Shown here piece by piece: positions 32,941 through 41,656 of a stretch of DNA of 64,000 nucleotides; the first letter of the stretch is position 1; each line of letters starts with the position of its first letter. The position numbers and the translations under genes are program-made. The stretch is from Parabacteroides distasonis (GTDB lineage: Bacteria > Bacteroidota > Bacteroidia > Bacteroidales > Tannerellaceae). The notes below the pieces were generated by a model, which made no database searches, had not been told where the DNA came from, and saw nothing but the letters and a program-made list of their open reading frames with translations. Location of the stretch: NCBI GenBank assembly GCA_015060925.1, contig SUXM01000007.1, positions 1 through 64,000 of the forward strand, read 5' to 3'.

Positions 32941-34372
32941 GAATACTGATATATGGAAGACAGTGGATTGGTTCACTATTGTTCTCTATCTGTTGTTAAT
33001 AGTGTTTGGTTGGTTCAGCATTTGTGGAGCCAGCTACGAATTTGATAATGTCGGTTTGTTTGACCCTTCCGGTCGCCCCGGATCACAGCTGATATGGATG
33101 GGGTTGTCTTTCGGATTGATCTTTGTTATCTTGATGCTGGAGAGTGACTTCTTTGATGTCTTTGCCTATCTGATTTATGGAATGATTATCGCTCTGTTGG
33201 TCGCTACAATCTTTCTTGCTCCTGATATAAAGGGGTCTCGCTCTTGGTTGGTTTTGGGTCCGCTTCGGTTACAGCCGGCGGAGTTTGCCAAGTTTGCTAC
33301 CGCACTTGCCGTGGCGAAGTTGATGGGGAGTTATGGTTTCCAACTGACCACACTTAAGAACTTTACCTTGACACTCTTCTTGATACTCCTGCCTATGGGT
33401 TGTATCTTGCTTCAAAAGGAGACCGGTTCGGCATTGGTTTATTTAGCCTTTTTCTTCATGCTTTACCGGGAGGGAATGTCCGGATATATTTTGTTGTTAG
33501 GAGTTTGTGCCGTTCTCTTTTTTGTAACCGGCATGAAGTATGCGGAGGTACTTGTGGGGGATACGGTAATGGGGGAATGGTTGGTCTCCACGATGATTTG
33601 GGGGATTACGTTGTTGTTAGTACACATTGAACGGAAAGATAAACGAGCGATTCGTTTGATCGTATGGACTACTGTTGTTGCCTATTTAGGTGGGTATGCA
33701 GCCTCTTTTTTTGTCCCTGTTAATTATGCGTGGATTTCGATAGGGATTGTCTTGTTGTCGATCGGTTATCTCTTCTTCCTATCCTATAAGTATTGGGTAA
33801 GGCATTATGCCTTGATCGCCCTTTTTGCTTTAGGTTCTTTGGCGTTTATGTTCTCTGTCGATTATGTCTTTACAGATATATTGGAACCCCACCAGCAGGT
33901 ACGTATCCAGGTCTCTTTGGGCATGAAAGAAGATCCCAGTGGTGCCGGATATAATGTCAACCAGTCAAAGATCGCTATCGGGTCAGGAGGGTTCAGTGGC
34001 AAGGGGTTCTTGAATGGGACACAGACGAAGTTGAAATATGTGCCGGAACAAGACACTGACTTCATCTTTTGTACGGTAGGAGAGGAGCAGGGGTTTGTTG
34101 GAGCTACGGCTGTCCTGTTGTTGTTTGGTATTTTTATCTTGCGGCTGATCTATTTGTCGGAAAGGCAGAAGCGTACCTTTAACCGGGTTTATGGTTATAG
34201 TGTCGCCTCTATCTTCTTTTTCCATTTGGCGATCAATATCGGGATGGTGACGGGGCTTACGCCTGTGATTGGGATTCCTTTGCCCTTTTTTAGTTATGGA
34301 GGCTCTTCTCTGTGGGGTTTTACGATCCTGCTGTTTATCTTCTTGCGCCTTGATGCCTCCCGGCGGGAATAG
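32930..34372 (+). CDS. rodA: RodA peptidoglycan glycosyltransferase (SEDS)
   Basis: A 480-residue multi-pass membrane protein of the SEDS family that polymerises glycan strands with PBP2. I take the ATG at 32930 (MSYRNTDIWKTVDWF) since the ORF-track start lies deep in the PBP2 gene. Family signs: KGSRSWLVLGPLRLQPAEFAK (cut: the Q-P-A-E-F-A-K block, about residue 122) and VIGIPLPFFSYGGSSLWGF (about 445-463), the SEDS signature. An unusually long middle (about 480 residues in all, against roughly 370 for E. coli) adds extra hydrophobic segments, as in other Bacteroidetes RodA. Ends 3 bases from the convergent gldH stop. Confidence 0.94.
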   Translation: MSYRNTDIWKTVDWFTIVLYLLLIVFGWFSICGASYEFDNVGLFDPSGRPGSQLIWMGLSFGLIFVILMLESDFFDVFAYLIYGMIIALLVATIFLAPDIKGSRSWLVLGPLRLQPAEFAKFATALAVAKLMGSYGFQLTTLKNFTLTLFLILLPMGCILLQKETGSALVYLAFFFMLYREGMSGYILLLGVCAVLFFVTGMKYAEVLVGDTVMGEWLVSTMIWGITLLLVHIERKDKRAIRLIVWTTVVAYLGGYAASFFVPVNYAWISIGIVLLSIGYLFFLSYKYWVRHYALIALFALGSLAFMFSVDYVFTDILEPHQQVRIQVSLGMKEDPSGAGYNVNQSKIAIGSGGFSGKGFLNGTQTKLKYVPEQDTDFIFCTVGEEQGFVGATAVLLLFGIFILRLIYLSERQKRTFNRVYGYSVASIFFFHLAINIGMVTGLTPVIGIPLPFFSYGGSSLWGFTILLFIFLRLDASRRE

Positions 34373-34375
34373 GTC

Positions 34376-34834
34376 TTATTTTGAAGGTTCTACCCTTAAT
34401 CCGATCTCTTGGATGCCTTTTAGTACATCGTCCCGCATCCCTTGACGGATGCTGTATGTGTATTGGCCGGCATGTGGGAACTTATGTGCTTTGCGTAGCA
34501 GGAAGCTGCTATGGAACAAAGAGAACCCCTCTCCATGCCATTTGCCGAACTCATCGGCCAACATGCATTCTGTTGTGTCTTTGTATAAAGATCCGATAGG
34601 TGGTTCTTCGCTATAGAAAATCCATAGGTTCTGGTAGGGGTATAGGTTGTTATTCCTGACCTCAAAGTAGATGTCGTATAGGCAGGTGGCATCTTCAATC
34701 TCAAATGTGAAATAATACTCCTTATCCTTTTCCCATTTGGTCTGTTCGATGGCTTGATATTGATGGTATAAAGCCGGATTGACACAGGAAAAGAATAAGA
34801 AGTGAATCGCTATGAAGAATATCTTTTTAAGCAT
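34376..34834 (-). CDS. gldH: Gliding motility-type lipoprotein GldH
   Basis: A 152-residue lipoprotein with signal MLKKIFFIAIHFLFFSC (lipobox Cys17). The GldH family is recognised by DIYFEVRNNNLYPYQNLWIF (about residues 54-73), the FGKWHGEGFSLFHSSFLL segment and the end GQYTYSIRQGMRDDVLKGIQ (about 125-144). In Flavobacterium it is needed for gliding; Bacteroidales keep it without gliding, role unknown. Its start overlaps the ricT stop by eight bases, so the two are co-translated. Converges on rodA with only three bases between stops and no visible terminator. Confidence 0.9.
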   Translation of the reverse strand: MLKKIFFIAIHFLFFSCVNPALYHQYQAIEQTKWEKDKEYYFTFEIEDATCLYDIYFEVRNNNLYPYQNLWIFYSEEPPIGSLYKDTTECMLADEFGKWHGEGFSLFHSSFLLRKAHKFPHAGQYTYSIRQGMRDDVLKGIQEIGLRVEPSK

Positions 34835-36209
34835 CCTTATGCGGTTCGGGATGATTTGATGGGTTCATTTGTTGTTGCCCTTTCTCGTTATGGGGGCGGT
34901 TCGGACGATTCCCGTTTCCTTTGCCCGAATGGTTATGGTTGTTGCTTCTGTTGCGGTTCCCATTCCGGTTTCCCCTTACGTTCCGGTTTTCATGCTCACC
35001 ATTCTTGTTGCCTCGTTCCTCTCTGTTACGGGGCTTGGTATCTTCCTCTTGGAGATTGACCATCTCTTGTTGCGGTTGGTTGTTGCGGTTCGTGTTGTTG
35101 TCACGATTGTTGTTACTCCGTTTCTTTTTCTTCTTTTTCATAGAAGCATCAAATCGGGTAACGCTGTCTTGTCCTAAGATGTCTTGGGCATCCCGTTTTT
35201 GCGGTTGTTGTCTGCTTTCATCCAACAGGGAATCCGGCTTAATCCCTCTTTTATTGAGGTTGATGACTTCAAAAACGCGTCTGGCAGGGAGTGTTACCAA
35301 ATTAGCCGCAAGTACTTTGTCGGTCGAGTAGGTGATCTCTCGTTTGAAAATATCAGTTTTGAAATGGTAATAGGTGTTATCTAAAGTTTCCAACACAATC
35401 TCTCTGGATGGCAAGCGTTTATGTGCTTCCACATAGGTGTCAACCTCATAGTTGATGCAACATTTCAACTTGGCACACTGGCCGGCTAACTTCTGTGGGT
35501 TTAAGGATATGTCTTGGTAACGGGCAGCTCCTGTTGCTACTGATATGAAACTGGTCATCCAGCTGGAACAACATAACTCACGTCCGCAAGGCCCGATTCC
35601 TCCGATACGTCCGGCCTCCTGTCGTGCCCCAATTTGCTTCATTTCGATGCGCACACGGAAAGCTTCTGCCAAAACCTTAATTAAGACACGAAAATCCACG
35701 CGCTCATCTGCAATGTAATAAAAGATAGCCTTGTTACCGTCTCCCTGGTATTCCACGTCCCCAATCTTCATGTCCAACCCCAAGTCGGCTGCAATCTGCC
35801 GGGAGCGGATCATTGTTTCATGTTCCCTGGCTTTAGCTTCCTCATATTTCTCAATGTCTGTAGGTCGGGCGATGCGGTACAATTTTTTTGGCTCATATCC
35901 TTCTCCCATCCGGAAGTTGGTTTTTTTCATTTGGAGTAAAACCAACTTGCCGGTCAAAGTGACCATGCCGATGTCATGTCCGGGATTGGCTTCTACTGCC
36001 ACCATGTCTCCTTTCTCTACCGGTATCTTGTTACTGTTGAGATAATAACCTTTACGGGTGTTTTTAAACTGAACCTCCACATAATCAGTTGCATTTGCGG
36101 CGTCAGGAACGTCGCAAAGCCAGTCGTAGGTGTTCAGTTTGGTATTTTGTCTTTTGCTGCATCCTTTACTACTCATGCAGCAACTGCCTGTATTCAATTT
36201 GAAATCCAT
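34827..36209 (-). CDS. ricT: RicT / PSP1 C-terminal domain protein
   Basis: A 460-residue cytoplasmic protein of the PSP1/RicT (YaaT) family, which in Firmicutes forms an iron-sulfur complex that adjusts RNase Y and mRNA processing. The PSP1 core includes FDYRVLIKVLAEA-type text, here RVDFRVLIKVLAEAFRVRI, and GRIGGIGPCGRELCCSSW (about residues 187-205) with Cys pairs; further Cys at CAKLKCCINYE. It starts with a Cys-rich patch (TGSCCMSSKGC). The last ~100 residues are a low-complexity Asn/Arg/Gly tail (NNNRDNNTNRNNQPQQ), likely RNA-binding. The ORF-track start is 62 residues upstream and precedes the promoter, so I use the ATG at 36207-36209. Confidence 0.88.
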   Translation of the reverse strand: MDFKLNTGSCCMSSKGCSKRQNTKLNTYDWLCDVPDAANATDYVEVQFKNTRKGYYLNSNKIPVEKGDMVAVEANPGHDIGMVTLTGKLVLLQMKKTNFRMGEGYEPKKLYRIARPTDIEKYEEAKAREHETMIRSRQIAADLGLDMKIGDVEYQGDGNKAIFYYIADERVDFRVLIKVLAEAFRVRIEMKQIGARQEAGRIGGIGPCGRELCCSSWMTSFISVATGAARYQDISLNPQKLAGQCAKLKCCINYEVDTYVEAHKRLPSREIVLETLDNTYYHFKTDIFKREITYSTDKVLAANLVTLPARRVFEVINLNKRGIKPDSLLDESRQQPQKRDAQDILGQDSVTRFDASMKKKKKKRSNNNRDNNTNRNNQPQQEMVNLQEEDTKPRNREERGNKNGEHENRNVRGNRNGNRNRSNNHNHSGKGNGNRPNRPHNEKGQQQMNPSNHPEPHKDA

Positions 36210-36259
36210 TTTCCGGTATATATCGATTATATAGGTATAAGATTCTATTCTCTCATCTG

Positions 36260-36267
36260 CAAATGTA
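36260..36267 (-). promoter_or_regulatory. -7 promoter element of ricT-gldH
   Basis: TACATTTG on the minus strand, 51 bases before the ricT ATG at 36209. Confidence 0.6.
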
Positions 36268-36344
36268 ATTAAAATATTTGGTACGATGCAAGTGATAGGA
36301 ATTTTCAGCCGAAAAAATAAACAAAGTTTCTGTCTTTGAGAAAA

Positions 36345-36406
36345 AGTTTCATTCGATGGAACTTTTTTCTCATTAGTATGAGAATTTTTTCTCATCCGAT
36401 GAAACT
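36345..36406. repeat. TTCTCAT hairpin repeat, copy 2
   Basis: The core (36359-36397) has the stem TTCTCAT-TAGT-ATGAGAA followed by TTTTTT and CTCAT, near-identical to copy 1. Around it lies an imperfect inverted repeat, AGTTTCATTCGATGGA with TCATCCGATGAAACT, so the whole unit of about 60 bases can fold back on itself. Confidence 0.75.
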
Positions 36407-36649
36407 GACGATTATCTCCGATGTGATTTAATTATCATCTGGAATAATAGAAGATTTTTAAATGGAGTTCTAAAACTACTTATAGGTTGTTCCTTTTTTT
36501 AAAAAACAGGAGTTATTTTTTTATAAATATTATTTCGTAATTTCTTTTTTTTTTCTTTCTTTTGTAATTAGTTAAATTGCGAATTTATAACGATTTTTAT
36601 TTAAAAAGACTAAGATTGTATAGATTAATAACTTAATACTAAAAGTCCA

Positions 36650-37240
36650 ATGAGAAAGTGTTACTACATGTTACTGTTGTGCTGTCTGAGTCTGGTCTGC
36701 TACGCCCAGAAAGATTTGTCAGCAAGTAAAGGTTCAGTAGTGGGATTGAAAACGAATATTCCATACTGGGGAACCGCTACGTTTAATGCAGGTGTTGAAT
36801 TCCGACTTGCGAAAAAATGGACCTTGGATGTCGAAGCCGGTTTGAACCCTTTTGACGGGAAAAAAGATGATGGTAGTTACGATAAATCTTTAAAGCATTT
36901 ACGTGTACATCCTGAACTACGTTATTGGTTCTGTGAAAGCTTCTATAAGCATTTCATCGGCTTGCATGTCCCTTATTTGCTTTATAATATTGCCGATATC
37001 AAGATCTTGGGTACTGAAGGCGAACGCCACCAGGGTTGGGGTACCGGTGTCGGTTTGAGTTATGGTTACTCTTGGTTGTTGTCCAAGCATTGGAACTTGG
37101 AAGCCACTGTTGGTGTGGGTTACCTTTATTTGGAATCTGAAAAATATCCGTGTACCAATTGCGGACGTAAGCAGGAGACCATTAAGAAACATTATTTCGG
37201 CCCAACACAGGCTGCTATTAATTTGATTTATCAATTTTAA
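36650..37240 (+). CDS. DUF3575 outer-membrane beta-barrel-type protein, fimbrial locus
   Basis: A 196-residue exported protein with signal peptide MRKCYYMLLLCCLSLVCYAQ. DUF3575 proteins look like small outer-membrane barrels: alternating segments such as VGLKTNIPYWGTATFNAGVE, KWTLDVEAGLNPFDG, and a C-terminal aromatic strand QAAINLIYQF ending in Phe, the usual signature of an outer-membrane barrel. In Bacteroidales they stand at the head of Mfa/Fim-type fimbrial operons, as here. Probable assembly or anchoring role in the outer membrane (inference). Confidence 0.85.
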   Translation: MRKCYYMLLLCCLSLVCYAQKDLSASKGSVVGLKTNIPYWGTATFNAGVEFRLAKKWTLDVEAGLNPFDGKKDDGSYDKSLKHLRVHPELRYWFCESFYKHFIGLHVPYLLYNIADIKILGTEGERHQGWGTGVGLSYGYSWLLSKHWNLEATVGVGYLYLESEKYPCTNCGRKQETIKKHYFGPTQAAINLIYQF

Positions 37241-37258
37241 AAGAGGGAGGAGACAAAT

Positions 37259-38698
37259 ATGAATAAAAGAATTAGAACCCAATTGATGGTTTGCGGTGCA
37301 TTTCTTGGAGTCTTCTCATTGCAGGCGCAAGAAAATGTGGAACAAATAGTAATCAAACAAAAGTTGGTAGAGCGTGTGGATACCTCTTTGATGGTCAATA
37401 TGACGATGGATTTGAGCCGGTTAGAGGTCTCTTCCGGACAGAGCGTGGTCTATACCCCGGTTATCGAACGGGGAGATAGCATTGTAGCGCTTACTCCGTT
37501 GATCGTCAATGGGCGTGCACGCCATATTTTATATCAGCGTACGGATCGCAATTTGACAGAAAATAAGGAGTTTGAAATCCGTAGATTCAATGAAACGGAA
37601 CAGACGTTTGATTATCACGCGCGTGTACCTTTTAAAAAATGGATGGAAAAGTCAGAAGTGTCGATGGTGACAGACCTTTGTGGATGCGGTTGGGAAGCTT
37701 TGCAGAACGATAAATCTCCATTGTTCCCTATTAATATGGCGAAACCGGTGGTCTTAACACCGATCATGGCCTATGTTGCTCCGCAAGTAGAAGCGGTTAA
37801 AGCTCGTTCATTAGAAGGTAGTGCCTTTTTGGATTTCCCGGTGAACAAGATTGTCATCTACCCGGATTATCGTAACAACCCGGTGGAATTGAGAAAAATA
37901 CGTGAGACAGTAGAATCTGTCCGTAATGATAAATATGCAACCATTACAGAAGTGTATATCAAAGGGTGGGCTTCTCCGGAAGGTACTTATGCTAATAATA
38001 CCTATTTGGCTGAAAACCGTGCCAAGGCGTTGCGTAACTATGTGGAAGGTTTGTATGATTTCAAGGACGCTCGTTTCACTGTAGACTTTGAACCGGAAAA
38101 CTGGGAAGGGTTGACCAAGCGGGTGGAAGCATCCAACTTGCCGGATAAGGATAAGATTTTGGAAATCATCCATGCTGACGAGCCGAAAGATTGGGATGCA
38201 CGTGAATGGAAATTGAAGGCGTTACCTTCTTACCAGACGATCTTGCGGGATATCTATCCGGCTCTTCGCCATTCTGACTATGTGGTGAAATATACCATCC
38301 GCAACTTCTCTGTAGATGAAGCGAAGGAATTGATCTATAGTGATCCGAAGCAGTTGAGCTTGAACGAAATGTTCCAGGTGGCTCAGACTTACGAACCGGG
38401 TAGCGACCGTTTTAATGAAGTGTTTGAAATCGCTGTCCGTATGTATCCGGATGATCCTGTATCAAATTTGAATGCTGCGTTGAGTGCTATTTCTACCGGC
38501 CGTTATGACGCTGCTCGTCGTTATTTGGCTAAAGCACAAGAGTGTCCGCAAAAGCAGTTGGCTGAAGCGAATTTGTTGATGATGGAAGGCAAGTTGAATG
38601 AGGCAGAACAGCTCTTGAATGGCTTGAAAGGTAATACATTTGTGGCTAAACAGGTGGAAGATAACCTGAAGCAGATTGAAGCAAAACGTAACGAATAA
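37259..38698 (+). CDS. DUF3868 domain fimbrial accessory protein
   Basis: A 479-residue exported protein with signal peptide (LMVCGAFLGVFSLQAQ). The N-terminal half is DUF3868 (LVERVDTSLMVNMTMDLSRL, TPVIERGDSIVALTPLIVNG, about residues 34-90). The second half (about 200-330) has an OmpA-like look (ITEVYIKGWASPEGTYANNT, LAENRAKALRNYV), which in OmpA binds peptidoglycan. TPR-like text follows (VSNLNAALSAISTGRYDAAR, about 404-423). Second gene of the fimbrial operon, 18 bases after DUF3575; likely a cell-wall anchor or usher helper. Confidence 0.85.
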   Translation: MNKRIRTQLMVCGAFLGVFSLQAQENVEQIVIKQKLVERVDTSLMVNMTMDLSRLEVSSGQSVVYTPVIERGDSIVALTPLIVNGRARHILYQRTDRNLTENKEFEIRRFNETEQTFDYHARVPFKKWMEKSEVSMVTDLCGCGWEALQNDKSPLFPINMAKPVVLTPIMAYVAPQVEAVKARSLEGSAFLDFPVNKIVIYPDYRNNPVELRKIRETVESVRNDKYATITEVYIKGWASPEGTYANNTYLAENRAKALRNYVEGLYDFKDARFTVDFEPENWEGLTKRVEASNLPDKDKILEIIHADEPKDWDAREWKLKALPSYQTILRDIYPALRHSDYVVKYTIRNFSVDEAKELIYSDPKQLSLNEMFQVAQTYEPGSDRFNEVFEIAVRMYPDDPVSNLNAALSAISTGRYDAARRYLAKAQECPQKQLAEANLLMMEGKLNEAEQLLNGLKGNTFVAKQVEDNLKQIEAKRNE

Positions 38699-38711
38699 AA
38701 ACTGGAGCTTT

Positions 38712-40619
38712 ATGATGAATAAGATAACAACAGGTCTCTTTGTTTCTTTGTTATGGCTCTTCTCCGCTTGTACAAATGAGAATTTATTTGTACCGGAAGA
38801 ACAACCGTTGACGCCGGAAGCAGAAGGACCCTATTTCAAATTGACGGTGCATTGCCCGGAAGCCAATGAGGCAGGGGGCTTGCAGACCCGTTCCAATCCG
38901 ACCGGGGGAGAAAATGGCGATGGCCATGAAGCCGGTCAGGATTATGAAACCTCTATCGAGGATATCATGTTGCTTTTCTATCAGGGTACGGAGGGGGTTA
39001 ACTCGCCTGCTTCTACCCCGATCAAGAAGGTGATGTTTTTCAGCCGTGCCGATATGGTGGAAGAGGGTGAAACCGAACCGGTTCGTGTCGGTCTTCCAGG
39101 TGGTGAATATGACCTATTGGTCATTACCAATACCGGTGATTTGCGTGCGCAGTTGCAGGGGAAGAACTTGGGCGAGGTGCGTGATTATCTGCAAAAAGTT
39201 GCTTGGACGGAAAAAAATGGTGCATATAGCCGTTTCGTGATGTCATCAAACGGACACTCTGTGGATAAGGTTACTTTATGTGGTGAAAATTATCGGGCAG
39301 AAACACCGGCTACTGCTGTCGTAGAGGTAGAACGTCATGCCGCACGTGTCGATATGCAATTGAGATATGAGGTGTATGATGTGAACGATGTAACATCGGG
39401 TAAGGCTTTTGCTGTTGTGACCGGCGCTATGATTGTCAATAAGTTGGATGCCGGGTCGTATATGTTGAAACGGGTACAAGCAGCCAATACCACAACCGGT
39501 GGGTATGGCTTGGCTAACACGCGTGAGTACTTGGGATTGGAGTTGCCGGAGTTTGGTGACCATCAGACCAATTACGTGATAGACCCGTGGAGCTTTACCA
39601 AGACAATTGTGAATATCAACCGTAACCTCTTCAACCCCAATGCACCCGGAGAGGGTAGCAGCCCGCTCTCTTCGTTGTATGCGAACTATTTGACAAGCTT
39701 TGGAACTTCAACCTCCAATTGGAAGTTCGAAACGGGCTTTGGCGAGAAGATCGGGGATTGGTATCGCATCGGTTATACGATGGAAAATGCGGTGGAGAAT
39801 GATGAACAGAGCCGTTTTATCAATACAGGAGTGGTTTTTAAAGCCTCTTACGTGCCGGCTAAATACATCACTTATGATGCTTCTGGCAAAGTGATTGTGC
39901 CGGAAGAGGTGGCAAATGAAAAACCGTTTACCTTTTTTGCTTTCAATGGTAAGATCTATCAGACAGCGGAAGCGGTTATGGCTGCCTATATGCCGAATGC
40001 GGTTGGTTATCTCTTTAACTATTCGTTTGCAGGTTTTACATGGGCTCAGGTACAACATTACATCTCCGGAATCAAGGATAATGACCCGACCGGATATAAG
40101 AATTACTTGCGCCGCCAACTGGGTGGTAAATTGCTTACTGCTACCTTGACGGATGCACAGGCTCAAGCTCTTACTTGGGAGGCTTTCATGTGGAATGAAT
40201 ATGGTTATGCTTATGACAATGGTACATTGAAGGTGAATCGAAACGGCAAAGAAACCCGTCGTCTGTTGGCTCGGCACGGATTACATACCTATGTGGATGG
40301 AGTCTGCTACTATCCTTATTGGATCCGCCATTCCAACAACAATGCGGATACAAAGGGAATCATGGAGTATGCAATCGTTCGTAACAATATCTATAAGTTA
40401 CGTTTGGATGGCATTCATGGGTTAGGGTATGACATCCCGTATGAACCGCCGTTTGAGGATGAACCGGAACCGGAAAAACCGGTTATTCCTACGCCTGATC
40501 CTGAACCAACACCTGATCCTGAACCAACGCCTGATCCGGATCCTGTTCCGCAGTTGATTCAGGTGGAAGTGGTTGTAAAGGCTTGGAATGCGTTAACTAA
40601 AGAGACTATCATTTTTTAA
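38712..40619 (+). CDS. Mfa1-type major fimbrial subunit (fimbrillin)
   Basis: A 635-residue lipoprotein, probable structural subunit of the fimbria. Signal ends at the lipobox LLWLFSAC (Cys about 20). FimA/Mfa1 traits: post-signal prodomain, NFYIDPWSFTKT-like text (YVIDPWSFTK, about 290), and the C-terminal strands IYKLRLDGIHGLG with final VEVVVKAWNALTKETIIF. Mature fimbrillins of this family polymerise after prodomain removal, the C-terminal strand being donated. An 18-base tandem repeat (40491-40544) gives a Thr-Pro-Asp-Pro-Glu-Pro linker before the final strand, an unusual insertion. I use the ATG at 38712 with GGAG ahead. Divergent enough that the main-versus-accessory subunit role is not certain. 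Confidence 0.82.
   Translation: MMNKITTGLFVSLLWLFSACTNENLFVPEEQPLTPEAEGPYFKLTVHCPEANEAGGLQTRSNPTGGENGDGHEAGQDYETSIEDIMLLFYQGTEGVNSPASTPIKKVMFFSRADMVEEGETEPVRVGLPGGEYDLLVITNTGDLRAQLQGKNLGEVRDYLQKVAWTEKNGAYSRFVMSSNGHSVDKVTLCGENYRAETPATAVVEVERHAARVDMQLRYEVYDVNDVTSGKAFAVVTGAMIVNKLDAGSYMLKRVQAANTTTGGYGLANTREYLGLELPEFGDHQTNYVIDPWSFTKTIVNINRNLFNPNAPGEGSSPLSSLYANYLTSFGTSTSNWKFETGFGEKIGDWYRIGYTMENAVENDEQSRFINTGVVFKASYVPAKYITYDASGKVIVPEEVANEKPFTFFAFNGKIYQTAEAVMAAYMPNAVGYLFNYSFAGFTWAQVQHYISGIKDNDPTGYKNYLRRQLGGKLLTATLTDAQAQALTWEAFMWNEYGYAYDNGTLKVNRNGKETRRLLARHGLHTYVDGVCYYPYWIRHSNNNADTKGIMEYAIVRNNIYKLRLDGIHGLGYDIPYEPPFEDEPEPEKPVIPTPDPEPTPDPEPTPDPDPVPQLIQVEVVVKAWNALTKETIIF
40491..40544 (+). repeat. Three 18-bp tandem repeats in fimbrillin gene
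   Basis: Units of ACGCCTGATCCTGAACCA type, the third ending with a variant, encode TPDPEP-TPDPEP-TPDPDP. In-frame repeat number could vary by slippage without breaking the gene. Confidence 0.8.
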
Positions 40620-40638
40620 TCCATAAAATCGTAAAAGA

Positions 40639-41652
40639 ATGAAACGATATAAAACACTATATAAAATATTACCGGTGTGGGTTTTGATGCTTTTGGCCGG
40701 TTTGTCGAGTTGTGATTACATTCACGATGATATCGACCCTTGTGATCATTACTTCCGTTTTGCTTACACTTATAACATGAAGTTTGCGGATGCATTCACG
40801 CATGAGATGATTAATCAAGAGAGAGCTAAGAATGTGCAGCTTTTCATCTTTGATAAAGAAGGTAAGTTCTTGCAAACGAAAATCTTTGAAGGAGAGGCTT
40901 TGCAGACTAACCGTTTCAAATTGGATCTCGAACCGGGTACTTATCGTTTTTTGGCTTGGGGGGGCTTGAATGAAACCGATTATGCTTGGAATGAACCGGC
41001 TACGGGAAGTACTATCGAAGAGTTCAAGATGAGCGTGAAACGTTCAGCCCAAAACAGTGTCAGCCGTGAGTTGTTAGGTCTGTTCCAAGGGGAGATGACT
41101 TTCACGATTCCGGAAGAGACCTCTGAACATGTGATGTATTTGGTGAAGAACACCAATAAAATCCGCTTTGTTTTTATCGACCCGAATACCGGTACTGAAA
41201 ACTGGACAAAGGAGAGCTTCGAAGTGAAGGTGGTGACAAACAATGGAGATTTGGCCTATAACAATGCTCCGGTTTCCAATACGGCAATGACTTGGTTACC
41301 TTATTACAGTGCTTTGGAAAATGTAAGGGGAACGGATGCAGGTACGGTTTATCAGGCTTTGTGTATGGAACTGAATACCTTACGTTTGATGGATAATACT
41401 AACGGACGTTTGCAACTTCGTTATACGGAAGAGGATGAACCCTTTTTGAATGTCAACCTGACTGACTTCCTTTTGTTGACACAGATGGAGTCACATAAGC
41501 TGGGCGCACAGGAATATTTGGATCGCCAGGATGAATATACTGTCATGGTCTATGTCGATGTGATGGGCGGTAAGGCTCATTGCTTGGAGGTGATTGTGAA
41601 TGATTGGGTGATTCGTTTAAACGATATTGATCTGGGAAAGGAGGAGTTGTAA
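40639..41652 (+). CDS. FimB/Mfa2-family fimbrial anchor subunit
   Basis: A 337-residue lipoprotein (signal to WVLMLLAGLSSC, Cys about 25) of the FimB/Mfa2 family, which in Porphyromonas anchors the fimbria in the outer membrane and limits its length. Family text: CDHYFRFAYTYNMKFADAF (about 36-54), NVQLFIFDKEGKF (about 65), LEPGTYRFLAWGG (about 94) and the late MVYVDVMGGKAHCLEVIVND. It follows the fimbrillin gene by 19 bases and is followed by another fimbrial lipoprotein after 4 bases. Confidence 0.9.
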   Translation: MKRYKTLYKILPVWVLMLLAGLSSCDYIHDDIDPCDHYFRFAYTYNMKFADAFTHEMINQERAKNVQLFIFDKEGKFLQTKIFEGEALQTNRFKLDLEPGTYRFLAWGGLNETDYAWNEPATGSTIEEFKMSVKRSAQNSVSRELLGLFQGEMTFTIPEETSEHVMYLVKNTNKIRFVFIDPNTGTENWTKESFEVKVVTNNGDLAYNNAPVSNTAMTWLPYYSALENVRGTDAGTVYQALCMELNTLRLMDNTNGRLQLRYTEEDEPFLNVNLTDFLLLTQMESHKLGAQEYLDRQDEYTVMVYVDVMGGKAHCLEVIVNDWVIRLNDIDLGKEEL

Positions 41653-41656
41653 GCCT

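Larger units (their letters stand above)
36210..36649. other. Divergent spacer ricT / fimbrial operon
   Basis: 440 bases without a gene. Holds the ricT promoter element, hairpin repeat copy 2, and an AT-rich tract with long T-runs (about 36490-36600) before the fimbrial operon. For the fimbrial promoter I see only TAAGATTG (about 36611), one base off TAnnTTTG. No inverted repeats flanking a promoter were found that would suggest DNA-inversion phase variation. Confidence 0.5.

Noticed and set aside
36396-36649. Invertible fimbrial promoter (phase variation)
   Set aside because: No inverted repeats bracketing a promoter and no neighbouring tyrosine recombinase gene are visible.
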